Shown: one piece after another, positions 23,716 to 30,573 of the stretch
Layout of the letters: every line of letters begins with the position of its first letter
Position numbering within the stretch: position 1 is the stretch's first letter
From: Chitinophagaceae bacterium
GTDB lineage: Bacteria; Bacteroidota; Bacteroidia; Chitinophagales; Chitinophagaceae
Length of the DNA stretch: 36,127 nucleotides
Assembly (NCBI GenBank): GCA_014379345.1
Contig: JACMLY010000142.1
Location: 1-36,127 of the forward strand
Direction of reading: 5' to 3'
Translations under genes and position numbers: made by a program
The notes under the pieces: model-generated
The model's input: only the letters and a program-made list of their open reading frames with translations
What the model was told of the DNA's origin: nothing
Databases searched by the model: none

Positions 23716-24581
23716 ATTTATATGTTGTCAATACGGGATATTTCAAACTCGATGGAGGTGCTATGTTCGGTGTTGTTCCGAAATCGATCTGGAATAAGTT
23801 AAATCCGGCGGATGAAAAAAATTTATGCTCCTGGGCTTTGCGATGTCTTCTGATACAGGACGGCAACAGGCTGATACTTGTTGATAATGGAAATGGCGAC
23901 AAACAGGATGCAAAATTTTTTAGCCATTATTATTTACATGGCGATGATACGTTAGATAAATCATTGTCGCAGCATGGGTTTCACCGCAATGATATCACCG
24001 ATGTTTTTTTAACCCACCTGCATTTTGATCATTGTGGCGGAAGCATTGTGAGAGAGGCTGATCACCTTGTTCCTGCATTTAAGAATGCTGTGTACTGGAG
24101 CAATGAAACCCATTGGAACTGGGCAACAAACCCCAATGAAAGAGAAAAAGCATCTTTCTTAAAGGAAAATATTCTTCCCATCCGCGAAAGCGGGCAATTA
24201 AAATTTATACCAGCCCCCTCTCATCGCATTACCGGCAACGAACCCTTGCCCGGCACCACATTCAGCAACAACATTTCGATCCGTTTTGTAAACGGCCACA
24301 CGGAAGTAATGATGTTACCGCAGATCGTCTACAACAACAAAACGATCGTCTTCATGGCAGATCTGCTGCCCTCTATTGCGCATCTGCCTATTCCGTTTGT
24401 AATGGCTTACGATATGTTTCCGCTAACAACACTATACGAAAAAAAATCTTTTCTGGATGAAGCGTTGAGGGAGGATTATATTTTATTTTTTGAACATGAT
24501 CCTGTGAATGAATGTTGCACTTTGCAACAAACGGAAAAAGGAATCAGGCAGAAGGAGGTTTTTAGGTTGGAAGAGATATGA
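23712..24581 (+). CDS. MBL-fold metallo-hydrolase
   Basis: The 289-residue cytoplasmic protein has the metallo-beta-lactamase signature THLHFDHCGG at residues 101-110 (His102, His104, Asp106, His107). It also carries LILVDNGNGD near 54, FVNGHTEVMMLPQIVY with the third metal His near 200, and MADLLPSIAHLPIPF near 217. The overall layout matches the AHL-lactonase-like branch, which hydrolyses lactones or other esters with two metal ions, but the substrate here is unknown. It starts within the stop of the MFS gene, implying a two-gene operon. A link between exported compound and hydrolase substrate is plausible but unproven. Confidence 0.88.
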   Translation: MNLYVVNTGYFKLDGGAMFGVVPKSIWNKLNPADEKNLCSWALRCLLIQDGNRLILVDNGNGDKQDAKFFSHYYLHGDDTLDKSLSQHGFHRNDITDVFLTHLHFDHCGGSIVREADHLVPAFKNAVYWSNETHWNWATNPNEREKASFLKENILPIRESGQLKFIPAPSHRITGNEPLPGTTFSNNISIRFVNGHTEVMMLPQIVYNNKTIVFMADLLPSIAHLPIPFVMAYDMFPLTTLYEKKSFLDEALREDYILFFEHDPVNECCTLQQTEKGIRQKEVFRLEEI

Positions 24582-24584
24582 GTT

Positions 24585-24612
24585 GATTAGCCGATGAGGT
24601 GTCTGGTAAAAC
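24585..24612. repeat. Left repeat flanking the four-helix-bundle gene (GATTAGCCGATGAGGTG word)
   Basis: GATTAGCCGATGAGGTG (24585-24601) is followed by GTAAAAC (24606-24612). Inverted counterparts of both words occur on the other side of the gene at 25053-25102, and CACCTCATCGGCTAATC recurs at 28050-28066. Confidence 0.75.
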
Positions 24613-24626
24613 AGTTTAAGAATGGA

Positions 24627-24995
24627 TTAGCTAGCTTTAATTTTTGCTTTAGTTGTGGAAATAATTTTGTTCAGTACTTTATTAATAGAGACCAAATCAT
24701 TTAGGAGGAATTTTGGTTCATCATATGAATAAGCTTTTTCTATCAATTGCAAATAGAACTCTGCTTCATCACCTTCTTTACAGGAAATTTTCATTTTGTG
24801 AACGAAATCTGCGACACTTTCAGCGTTTTGGGATTCCCTTACATTGGCACCAATTGATAACGCAGCCCTGAGTAACTGATTAGCGATTACAAATTTCTTT
24901 TTTTCATAAAGCTTATCACAAAATAGCATTACGCCTAAAGCAAAATCGAAACTGATTTTAACTATCAAATTGTCTTTAAGTTTTTCTTTATTCAT
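24627..24995 (-). CDS. Four-helix-bundle protein (23S rRNA intervening-sequence type, S23)
   Basis: The 122-residue protein is entirely helical: IVKISFDFALGVMLFCDKLY, ANQLLRAALSIGANVRESQN with AESVADFVHKMKISCKEGDE, AEFYLQLIEKAY and the final LVSINKVLNKIISTTKA. The QLLRAA-SIGANVxE-x-A and K-x-SIAxxEAxE-type core marks the S23/IVP family. Some members are encoded inside excised 23S rRNA intervening sequences, but most in Bacteroidota are free-standing, of unknown function and scattered among repeats. Here no rRNA is nearby and the gene is bracketed by GGCTAATC-type inverted repeats, so it looks like cargo of a small repeat-bounded module. Confidence 0.88.
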   Translation of the reverse strand: MNKEKLKDNLIVKISFDFALGVMLFCDKLYEKKKFVIANQLLRAALSIGANVRESQNAESVADFVHKMKISCKEGDEAEFYLQLIEKAYSYDEPKFLLNDLVSINKVLNKIISTTKAKIKAS

Positions 24996-25052
24996 TTGAT
25001 AAAATGAATATGACTAAAGTAACTTATTCTCCATCCAACTGATCAGCAATTA

Positions 25053-25102
25053 CCTCACCGGCTAATCGTTTTACAATCGGCTAATCATGACATCGGCTAA
25101 TC
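25053..25102. repeat. Right repeat cluster flanking the four-helix-bundle gene
   Basis: Three directly repeated GGCTAATC words occur in CCTCACCGGCTAATC (25053-25067), AATCGGCTAATC (25075-25086) and CATCGGCTAATC (25091-25102), with GTTTTAC at 25068-25074. They are in inverted orientation to the copy at 24585-24612. The cluster ends 6 nt before the stop of the DUF3108 gene. Confidence 0.75.
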
Positions 25103-25107
25103 AGTTT

Positions 25108-25929
25108 CTATCTCACGCTAATCAACGAAGTCAACGGGTGTCTTAAATTTTGACGATTGATCATATCTACTTTGATAGTGCCGACACTAATAGGGCTTTC
25201 AATTCGTAAGGGGATATGGTTCCTGTCATCACTTACCCATACGGTCATCTTCTCACCTCCCTCAAAGATCGTTCCCTTAATAAGCAGGGGTTTGAACTTT
25301 ATTGCCTTGAACTTTCCATACTTTGTTTTAATGGTTTCTTTTCCCAGGTAACGAACATACATGTTGAACACTTCCTTATCCAGAAAAAGATCGAATGGAA
25401 TCCTGTCACCAGGCTTGTACTTATTAAAATCAATATTCCGTGAATAATAAATGGCGCTCAAAACATCCTGCACACATCCCGGTACCTTGTAAACACCATC
25501 ATTGGTAATGGCTGTATTGGTAGTTTTATTAAAAGTTACGTTCTCATATTTTTTATATCCCCCCTCATAAACATTGCGGATAAACTTATAAGGCTGCATG
25601 GTTGCAGTGTCTATATATGATTCGTATTTATCGCGAACTTTGAAAAAATTATCATAAAAATTATAGGTCTTCCCATCACCGACAATATGATAGACGGGCT
25701 TATTATTCAGCGTTTCAAGAGTAGTTGTAAAAATAACCTCCCCTGCCCCAACGTACACACCCGCCAAAGTATAAAATACTTTAAAAGTGAGTTTTTCGCC
25801 GGCCATAAAAGAGGTGTTCCGCATCGAACAAAAATCATTTACCGCTTTTAATGGGAAACTGATGACTATGAAAAGAAAAATAATTAAAGACCTTCCAATC
25901 CGACCAGTTTTAATTAAATATTTTCTCAC
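25108..25929 (-). CDS. DUF3108 periplasmic protein
   Basis: The 273-residue protein has a signal anchor (LIIFLFIVISFPLKAVNDF, about 14-33). The DUF3108 beta pattern follows: MAGEKLTFKVFYTLAGVYVG, PVYHIVGDGKTYNFYDNFFK, DKYESYIDTATMQPYKFIRN, YYSRNIDFNKYKPGDRIPFD, and GGEKMTVWVSDDRNHIPLRI near 235. Members are exported and widespread in Bacteroidota and Proteobacteria without a defined biochemical role. The ATG at 25929 lies 2 nt after the stop of the upstream LPG-synthase-like gene, so the two are one operon. Its 3' end abuts the GGCTAATC repeat cluster. Confidence 0.9.
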   Translation of the reverse strand: MRKYLIKTGRIGRSLIIFLFIVISFPLKAVNDFCSMRNTSFMAGEKLTFKVFYTLAGVYVGAGEVIFTTTLETLNNKPVYHIVGDGKTYNFYDNFFKVRDKYESYIDTATMQPYKFIRNVYEGGYKKYENVTFNKTTNTAITNDGVYKVPGCVQDVLSAIYYSRNIDFNKYKPGDRIPFDLFLDKEVFNMYVRYLGKETIKTKYGKFKAIKFKPLLIKGTIFEGGEKMTVWVSDDRNHIPLRIESPISVGTIKVDMINRQNLRHPLTSLISVR

Positions 25930-25931
25930 TC

Positions 25932-26924
25932 TTATTTTTTAAAAAATTTTATGCCCAAAATCAATAAACTGCCAATCAAAGCCGGAATCACCAGATTAAT
26001 AATCCATATTGCAAGCGATGTGGCCAATATGCCGGTAATATTGGTACTGAAGAGCGCCACCAATTCAATACTCGCTTTCCATCGAATGCCCAATTCGGTC
26101 AACAACGCAATGCTTGGCACAACGGCCAATATTAAAAAAACAACACTTATAGACCAAAAAGTCTGCCACCAGTTTATCTCCACATCAAAAACCTGGAAAA
26201 ATAAGAAATACTGAAGAACAAAAACGGCATACCTAAGCACACATAAAGACAATATCCTCAGCAGTATCGTTGCGTTAAAATTGTCTAAAACCCGTATGTA
26301 AGCTACGTATTTATTTATTCGCGGGGTTCGTTGTACAAGTTTGGTGAGCCACCTTAACCGGAAATATAACAGTCCTAATATCAGCACGGCCCCCGCAGTA
26401 ATTACCATCGACAGTTCTATCCATGATTTGACCGATGAAATATTTGATGAAGAAATAATATAACTTTTAACAAATGACAATCCGATTAGGCCAGCTGATA
26501 ATGTAACCAGTAATTGCGCCATGCTGCACACTATCGTCAGTGATATTGCCTTTATACGATTGCCTTTGCGGATATACAGAATTCTTCCCATATACTCACC
26601 CATGCGATTCGGTGTAAAGAATGCGAGGGTTGTTCCGGTAAATATGGCCTTAAAGGCTTTCGGAAAAGAAACGATTTGCACCTGGCTGATGGCAAGTTGC
26701 CACTTTCGTGCTTCAATGCCCCAGTTAACCAGCATCAATCCCATCACCAATAAAATTGTCCATACGCTACCACTATCAAATGATCCCCAAATCTGTTGTA
26801 AGGAAAGTTTCCAGTCGGGCTGTCGTTGTAGTTGCCTGTAAATAGAATATACCAACACGCAGAATAATAAAGGGCCTATAAAATAATTGAGGATTAATTT
26901 GATATTTTTGTTCAGTCTCAGCAA
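25932..26924 (-). CDS. LPG-synthase transmembrane-region (UPF0104) family membrane protein
   Basis: The 330-residue protein has about eight membrane helices and resembles the flippase-like N-terminal part of lysylphosphatidylglycerol synthase MprF, without the C-terminal aminoacyl-transferase domain. Typical stretches are GIEARKWQLAISQVQIVSFP near 68, FKAIFTGTTLAFFTPNRMGE near 89 (the TP-N-R/GE signature), GRILYIRKGNRIKAISLTIV, and ALLTELGIRWKASIELVALF near 270. A role in lipid or polyprenol-linked translocation is suspected for the family. It starts with TTG at 26924, the first possible codon after an upstream in-frame stop, only 18 nt from the divergent ruvC start. It is co-transcribed with the DUF3108 gene. 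Confidence 0.85.
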   Translation of the reverse strand: MLRLNKNIKLILNYFIGPLLFCVLVYSIYRQLQRQPDWKLSLQQIWGSFDSGSVWTILLVMGLMLVNWGIEARKWQLAISQVQIVSFPKAFKAIFTGTTLAFFTPNRMGEYMGRILYIRKGNRIKAISLTIVCSMAQLLVTLSAGLIGLSFVKSYIISSSNISSVKSWIELSMVITAGAVLILGLLYFRLRWLTKLVQRTPRINKYVAYIRVLDNFNATILLRILSLCVLRYAVFVLQYFLFFQVFDVEINWWQTFWSISVVFLILAVVPSIALLTELGIRWKASIELVALFSTNITGILATSLAIWIINLVIPALIGSLLILGIKFFKK

Positions 26925-26942
26925 AATTGTTTCACAAAATTA

Positions 26943-27530
26943 TTGAATAGACTCTTCTTGCAAAAAGCACCAAAAATAATTCTTGGCATTGACCCCGGAA
27001 CATTAATGATGGGATATAGTATTGTGATTGTGCAAGACGGCAAACTGGAATTGGTTGAAATGGATATTTTAAAATTGAGTGCAAAGAAAGATAATTATCA
27101 ACGATTACAGATCATTCACAAAAAAGTAAGTGATCTCATAACAATATTTCATCCGGATTGCTTTGCCATTGAAGCGCCTTTTTTTGGGAAAAACGTACAA
27201 AGCATGCTTAAACTGGGAAGGGCCCAGGGAGTCGCTATTGCCGCTGCCATGAGCGCAGGGCTCGAAGTATGCGAATACTCTCCCAGGAAAATAAAACAAT
27301 CCATTACCGGAAATGGGAATGCCGGTAAGGAACAGGTATGGCAAATGCTTCAAAGGATAATTTTCATCAAAGAAAAAACAATCCGTTATCTCGATGCGTC
27401 GGATGCACTGGCTGTTGCGGTTTGCCATCATTTTCAGGGTGACACCCATCTCAAAACGTCTGCAAAAAAATTAAACGGCTGGGGAGATTTTATTTCCAAA
27501 AACCCTGATCGACTTAAAAACCCCGGATAG
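26943..27530 (+). CDS. ruvC: Holliday-junction resolvase RuvC
   Basis: The 195-residue protein cuts four-way junctions during recombination together with RuvAB. The four metal-binding acidic residues are visible: Asp17 in ILGIDPGTLMMGYS, Glu77 in FAIEAPFFGKN, and Asp151 and Asp154 in YLDASDALAVAVCHHF. The substrate-binding segment SMLKLGRAQGVAIAAAMSAG and EYSPRKIKQSITGNGNAGKE are also standard. Translation begins at TTG 26943 or possibly TTG 26958. No ATG lies before the first conserved strand. The tail (KKLNGWGDFISKNPDRLK) is a normal family extension. The gene diverges from the UPF0104 gene across an extremely short spacer. Confidence 0.95.
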   Translation: MNRLFLQKAPKIILGIDPGTLMMGYSIVIVQDGKLELVEMDILKLSAKKDNYQRLQIIHKKVSDLITIFHPDCFAIEAPFFGKNVQSMLKLGRAQGVAIAAAMSAGLEVCEYSPRKIKQSITGNGNAGKEQVWQMLQRIIFIKEKTIRYLDASDALAVAVCHHFQGDTHLKTSAKKLNGWGDFISKNPDRLKNPG

Positions 27531-27566
27531 CAGAATTGCTATATTGCTCTATTGAATATAACCACT

Positions 27567-27591
27567 CTCTATGTTTATTCTATGATTCTAC
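27567..27591. repeat. Solo, shortened arm of the CTATGTTTCTTCTATG inverted-repeat family
   Basis: TCTATGTTTATTCTATG followed by ATTCTACG resembles the left arm at 22159-22198 with about 8 nt (TACCTATG) deleted. No complementary arm exists in the surrounding spacer. It overlaps the stop codon of the HIT gene. Confidence 0.5.
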
Positions 27592-27980
27592 GAAAGATGT
27601 GAAAGAATTTTCTCCTGAGATTTTTTTAACTGATCGGGTGTTAATTTTATTTTGCCCCTTGTAAAATTGAGGTCATCAGCACTATTAATAGGAACCAGAT
27701 GAATATGGGCATGAGGAACTTCTAAACCGACTACTGAAATACCACAGCGGTCGCAATCAAAGGAAAGCTCAATGGCCTTCGCAACCGGTTTTGCAAACAC
27801 GAGCATCTCACTGAGGAAGTCGTCCGGCAGATCAAACAATTTATCAATTTCGATTTTCGGTACAACCAGCACATGACCCTCTACCAATGGGAAAATATCC
27901 AGAAAGGCAAAGAATTTATCGTTTTCAGCGATCTTGTAAGCAGGTATTTGTCCTGCAATAATTTTTGAAAATATGGTCAT
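27588..27980 (-). CDS. HIT-family nucleotide-binding protein
   Basis: The protein is 130 residues from ATG 27980 (MTIFSKIIAGQIPAYKI), the usual N terminus of Hint/HinT-like proteins. An ATG six codons upstream is possible. The histidine triad is PHAHIHLVPI with His90, His92 and His94. The N-terminal strand FFAFLDIFPLVEGHVLVVPK, which binds the nucleotide, is intact. Family members are purine-nucleoside phosphoramidases or nucleotide hydrolases of broad, often housekeeping, function. It lies downstream of greA on the same strand, separated by a repeat, and the pair may share a transcript. Confidence 0.92.
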   Translation of the reverse strand: MTIFSKIIAGQIPAYKIAENDKFFAFLDIFPLVEGHVLVVPKIEIDKLFDLPDDFLSEMLVFAKPVAKAIELSFDCDRCGISVVGLEVPHAHIHLVPINSADDLNFTRGKIKLTPDQLKKSQEKILSHLS

Positions 27981-27988
27981 ACAAATTT

Positions 27989-28067
27989 GATTAGCCAATT
28001 AGCAGATTAGCAAATTAGCAAATTAATTTCATTGGCTAATCTGCTAATCACCTCATCGGCTAATCAC
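27989..28067. repeat. GATTAGCC/GGCTAATC imperfect inverted repeat between greA and the HIT gene
   Basis: GATTAGCCAATTAGCAGATTAG (27989-28010) continues into the tandem-like AGCAAATT words. It then faces ATTGGCTAATCTGCTAATC (28031-28049) and CACCTCATCGGCTAATC (28050-28066) in inverted order. It ends 4 nt before the greA stop. The last word is the inverted copy of the sequence left of the four-helix-bundle gene. Confidence 0.8.
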
Positions 28068-28070
28068 CAA

Positions 28071-28541
28071 CTATGCGCTAATATTCTCCACCTTAAACTT
28101 CATCATGCCGGACGGTGCCTGCACCTCGGCCACATCACCGATCACTTTACCCATCAGTCCTTTTCCAATCGGCGATGTAATAGAAATTTTATTCAGCTTC
28201 AGATTGGCCTCTTTCTCAGAAACGATCTGGTAAGTAAGCTGCTTTCTTGTATTGAGATTTGTAATTGTTACTTTAGTCAAGATAGAAACTTTACTGGTAT
28301 CTACATTATCAGCTTCTAATATTCTCGCATTGGCGAGATCACCTTCCAGTTTTTTGATACGTGCTTCCAGAATCCCCTGGTTTTCCTTGGCAGCATCATA
28401 TTCTGCATTTTCTTTTAAATCACCTTTTTCACGTGCCTCAGCAATAGCGCGGGCAGCAGCAGGTCTGTCTACCGTCCTCATCCGATGCAATTCTTCCTTC
28501 ATTTGCTCCAGTGTTTCTTTTGACACATATAAAACACTCAT
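28071..28541 (-). CDS. greA: Transcription elongation factor GreA
   Basis: The 156-residue protein rescues backtracked RNA polymerase by stimulating transcript cleavage. It shows the N-terminal coiled coil (LEQMKEELHRMRTVDRPAAA, then RAIAEAREKGDLKENAEYDA and AKENQGILEARIKKLEGDLA) with the acidic tip residues Asp and Glu in GDLKENAEYDA. The C-terminal FKBP-like domain has KVSILTKVTITNLNTRKQLT, ISITSPIGKGLMGKVIGDVA and VQAPSGMMKFKVENI. Unusually for this window it has a strong Shine-Dalgarno sequence, AGGAGGT, 4 nt before the ATG at 28541. It is preceded by the terminator of the ksgA operon. Confidence 0.97.
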   Translation of the reverse strand: MSVLYVSKETLEQMKEELHRMRTVDRPAAARAIAEAREKGDLKENAEYDAAKENQGILEARIKKLEGDLANARILEADNVDTSKVSILTKVTITNLNTRKQLTYQIVSEKEANLKLNKISITSPIGKGLMGKVIGDVAEVQAPSGMMKFKVENISA

Positions 28542-28545
28542 AATT

Positions 28546-28552
28546 ACCTCCT
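28546..28552 (-). promoter_or_regulatory. Strong Shine-Dalgarno sequence of greA
   Basis: On the minus strand AGGAGGT precedes AATT and the ATG. The match to the anti-Shine-Dalgarno sequence is complete, whereas other starts in the window have A/T-rich leaders. This firmly supports the start at 28541. Confidence 0.85.
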
Positions 28553-28595
28553 GTTTTTAACAAAGAAATTTCCTTCCGGAAATAGAAAAAAGAAC

Positions 28596-28620
28596 AACGC
28601 CTCAGTTGGGCTGAAGCGTT
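28596..28620 (-). terminator. Intrinsic terminator between the dehydrogenase gene and greA
   Basis: On the minus strand AACGCTTCAG, CCCAA and CTGAGGCGTT form a 10-bp stem (one G-T pair) and are followed by GTTCTTTTTTC. It lies 118 nt after the end of the 2-hydroxyacid dehydrogenase gene and upstream of greA, so it ends the ksgA operon or acts in the greA leader. Confidence 0.7.
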
Positions 28621-28737
28621 GCAGTATTTTGTAACAAGACAAAAATAAGAGTTTTATTTATAATAATCGATTCTGATGCCGGAAAAATAAGATTTCAAAG
28701 CAACTCAAAAAACAAATTTGCAAATACCCTTCGAATA

Positions 28738-29709
28738 TCAGATAGCCAGCTTTTCAAGTATCAGTTTTGCCATTTTGTAATACGCTTCATGGCTATACCC
28801 TGCTATATGGGGCGTAATTAAAACATTTGGTTGTAACAATAGCCAATCGAGCTGTTGCTTTTCTTCGGCAGAGTAAGTTTTTAAATTTTCATTTTCCAAT
28901 ACATCGAGACCGGCACCTGCAATTTTGCTGTTTTGCAAAGCATTGATCAGCGAAGATGTTCGATGAATTTTGCCACGGGAAGTATTGAGGAAATACGGCT
29001 TCCTGAGCAAGGAGCTAAAAAATTGATCATTGGCCATATGCATCGTTTCAGTTGTAAGCGGCACATGAAGGCTTATGACATCAGAGTACCGGCACAATTG
29101 TTCGAGGCTTGCCTCGTGAACATGTTTCGAAGCAAATCCAAATTTATATTTATCGTAAGCCAGAACGGTGGTATCGAAAGAGCCCAGTAATTTTGCAAAA
29201 CTGCTTCCGGTATTTCCAAATCCAATGATGCCTACTGTTTTGCCGGCCAATTCTGTTCCGCGATTGTCGTCACGGATCCATTGACCATTGCGGATCTCCT
29301 GCATACTACTCGCGATCCGGTTCATCAGGCTTAACAGTAAACCCAATTCATGTTCCGCTACCGCATTGCGGTTTCCTTCCGGGCTACTTACACACCGGAT
29401 CCCCCTGGTTTCGGCATAGGCGGTATCGATCAGTTCCATGCCACTACCCAATCTACCGATCCATTTTAAAGAATCGGCTTTTTCAAGAATTGATCTGTCC
29501 ACTTTAATTCTTGTTGTTACTATGAGCCCTGTGGCGGTATTAATTTTATTTCTCAACTCCGTTTCCGTGATGGTCGGGGAATAATCAACCCGGTACCCGT
29601 GCTGTTGCAGTTGATCGATCAGATAATTATGAACCGCGGCTGTAACGATCACAATTTTCTCCCCATTTCTTTCTTGTTTTCTGGCATCAATATTTGGCAC
29701 TTGTTCCAT
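28738..29709 (-). CDS. NAD-dependent 2-hydroxyacid dehydrogenase (phosphoglycerate-dehydrogenase-like)
   Basis: The 323-residue protein has the D-isomer-specific dehydrogenase layout: the first half of the substrate domain, the hinge, and the nucleotide fold [19 protein letters not shown] at about 156-174. Catalytic regions are [19 protein letters not shown] with the substrate-binding Arg near 241, [11 protein letters not shown] with Glu near 270, and [14 protein letters not shown] with His near 298. It is shorter than SerA because it lacks an ACT domain, so it could be a SerA-type enzyme or another 2-ketoacid reductase. The ATG overlaps the ksgA stop by one base (TAATG), an unusual but tight coupling with rRNA modification. 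Confidence 0.88.
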   Translation of the reverse strand: MEQVPNIDARKQERNGEKIVIVTAAVHNYLIDQLQQHGYRVDYSPTITETELRNKINTATGLIVTTRIKVDRSILEKADSLKWIGRLGSGMELIDTAYAETRGIRCVSSPEGNRNAVAEHELGLLLSLMNRIASSMQEIRNGQWIRDDNRGTELAGKTVGIIGFGNTGSSFAKLLGSFDTTVLAYDKYKFGFASKHVHEASLEQLCRYSDVISLHVPLTTETMHMANDQFFSSLLRKPYFLNTSRGKIHRTSSLINALQNSKIAGAGLDVLENENLKTYSAEEKQQLDWLLLQPNVLITPHIAGYSHEAYYKMAKLILEKLAI

Positions 29710-30461
29710 TATTTCATCTTAAATGTTAGTGCTCCGAAATTTTCCACGCTTAGCTGTTCGGCGCGTTTATCAAAAATTTCACTCTTCAATTCCGCTGCGT
29801 CGAATAAACTTTTTACTGCATTTCGTAATGTTTTCCTCCGTTGATTGAAGGCCGTTTTTACTAAAACAAAATACGAGCGCTCGCTTTTCATAGGAATATA
29901 ATTCATTTTTGGTTTTAAACTGATTACAGCGCTTTTGACTTTTGGCGGAGGTATAAAGGCTGATTCGTCTACCTCAAACAGGTAATCAACATCAAAAAAC
30001 GCCTGCACCAAAGCACTTGTAACACCATATACCTTGCTGCCCTCCTTTGAAACCACGCGTTGCGCAACTTCTCTTTGAAACATTCCTATCATGCCCTGTA
30101 CACTCTCCTTCCATTCCAGGATCCTAAACAGTATCTGGCTGGAAATATTATACGGAAAGTTTCCGACGACCATGAAAGGTTCTTCAAAAGGCTTTGTGAT
30201 CTCGAGTATACTTCCGTGAATGATTTTATCGTGAAGCAATGGGTAATTCTGCAATAGCCAGATCACTTTTTCATCATCCAGCTCGATGCATTTAAGTTCA
30301 ATGCCCGGCAATTGCAGCAGGTATTTTGTCAAAGCCCCGCCTCCGGGCCCTACTTCCAGTAAATGATTAAATTGAAACGACCGCAACGAGTCCACAATTT
30401 TATTCGAAATGTTTTCATCTTTTAAAAAATGCTGACCTAATGATTTTTTAAGCGTATACAT
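29709..30461 (-). CDS. ksgA: 16S rRNA (adenine1518/1519-N6)-dimethyltransferase KsgA/RsmA
   Basis: The 250-residue protein dimethylates two adjacent adenosines in helix 45 of 16S rRNA late in small-subunit assembly. It shows the N-terminal signature [20 protein letters not shown], the SAM-binding motif [16 protein letters not shown] near 35-50, the catalytic [14 protein letters not shown] near 103, and [16 protein letters not shown] near 172. The C-terminal helical part ([16 protein letters not shown]) is normal. The length is typical for the compact Bacteroidota form. The start at 30461 follows an A/T-rich leader. It is translationally coupled to the 2-hydroxyacid dehydrogenase gene. Confidence 0.96.
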   Translation of the reverse strand: MYTLKKSLGQHFLKDENISNKIVDSLRSFQFNHLLEVGPGGGALTKYLLQLPGIELKCIELDDEKVIWLLQNYPLLHDKIIHGSILEITKPFEEPFMVVGNFPYNISSQILFRILEWKESVQGMIGMFQREVAQRVVSKEGSKVYGVTSALVQAFFDVDYLFEVDESAFIPPPKVKSAVISLKPKMNYIPMKSERSYFVLVKTAFNQRRKTLRNAVKSLFDAAELKSEIFDKRAEQLSVENFGALTFKMK

Positions 30462-30501
30462 ACAGGCACAAAAGTATGTTTTATATGATCCTGATTGTAT
30501 A

Positions 30502-30543
30502 TGTACGAAAGCCTCAATCTAAAAAGATTGAGGCTTTCGTACA
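30502..30543. terminator. 19-bp perfect hairpin after the M28 peptidase gene
   Basis: TGTACGAAAGCCTCAATCT (30502-30520) and AGATTGAGGCTTTCGTACA (30525-30543) are perfectly complementary around AAAA. It lies 31 nt after the stop of the leftward peptidase gene, so it is placed as its terminator, although no long T tract follows. It also precedes ksgA, so it may separate the two leftward transcription units. Confidence 0.8.
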
Positions 30544-30573
30544 CACTATGGCTATAAAAATCAGATATATACT

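Noticed and set aside
24627..24995. An intervening sequence within 23S rRNA
   Set aside because: The protein family matches, but the flanks are protein genes and GGCTAATC repeats with no rRNA sequence.
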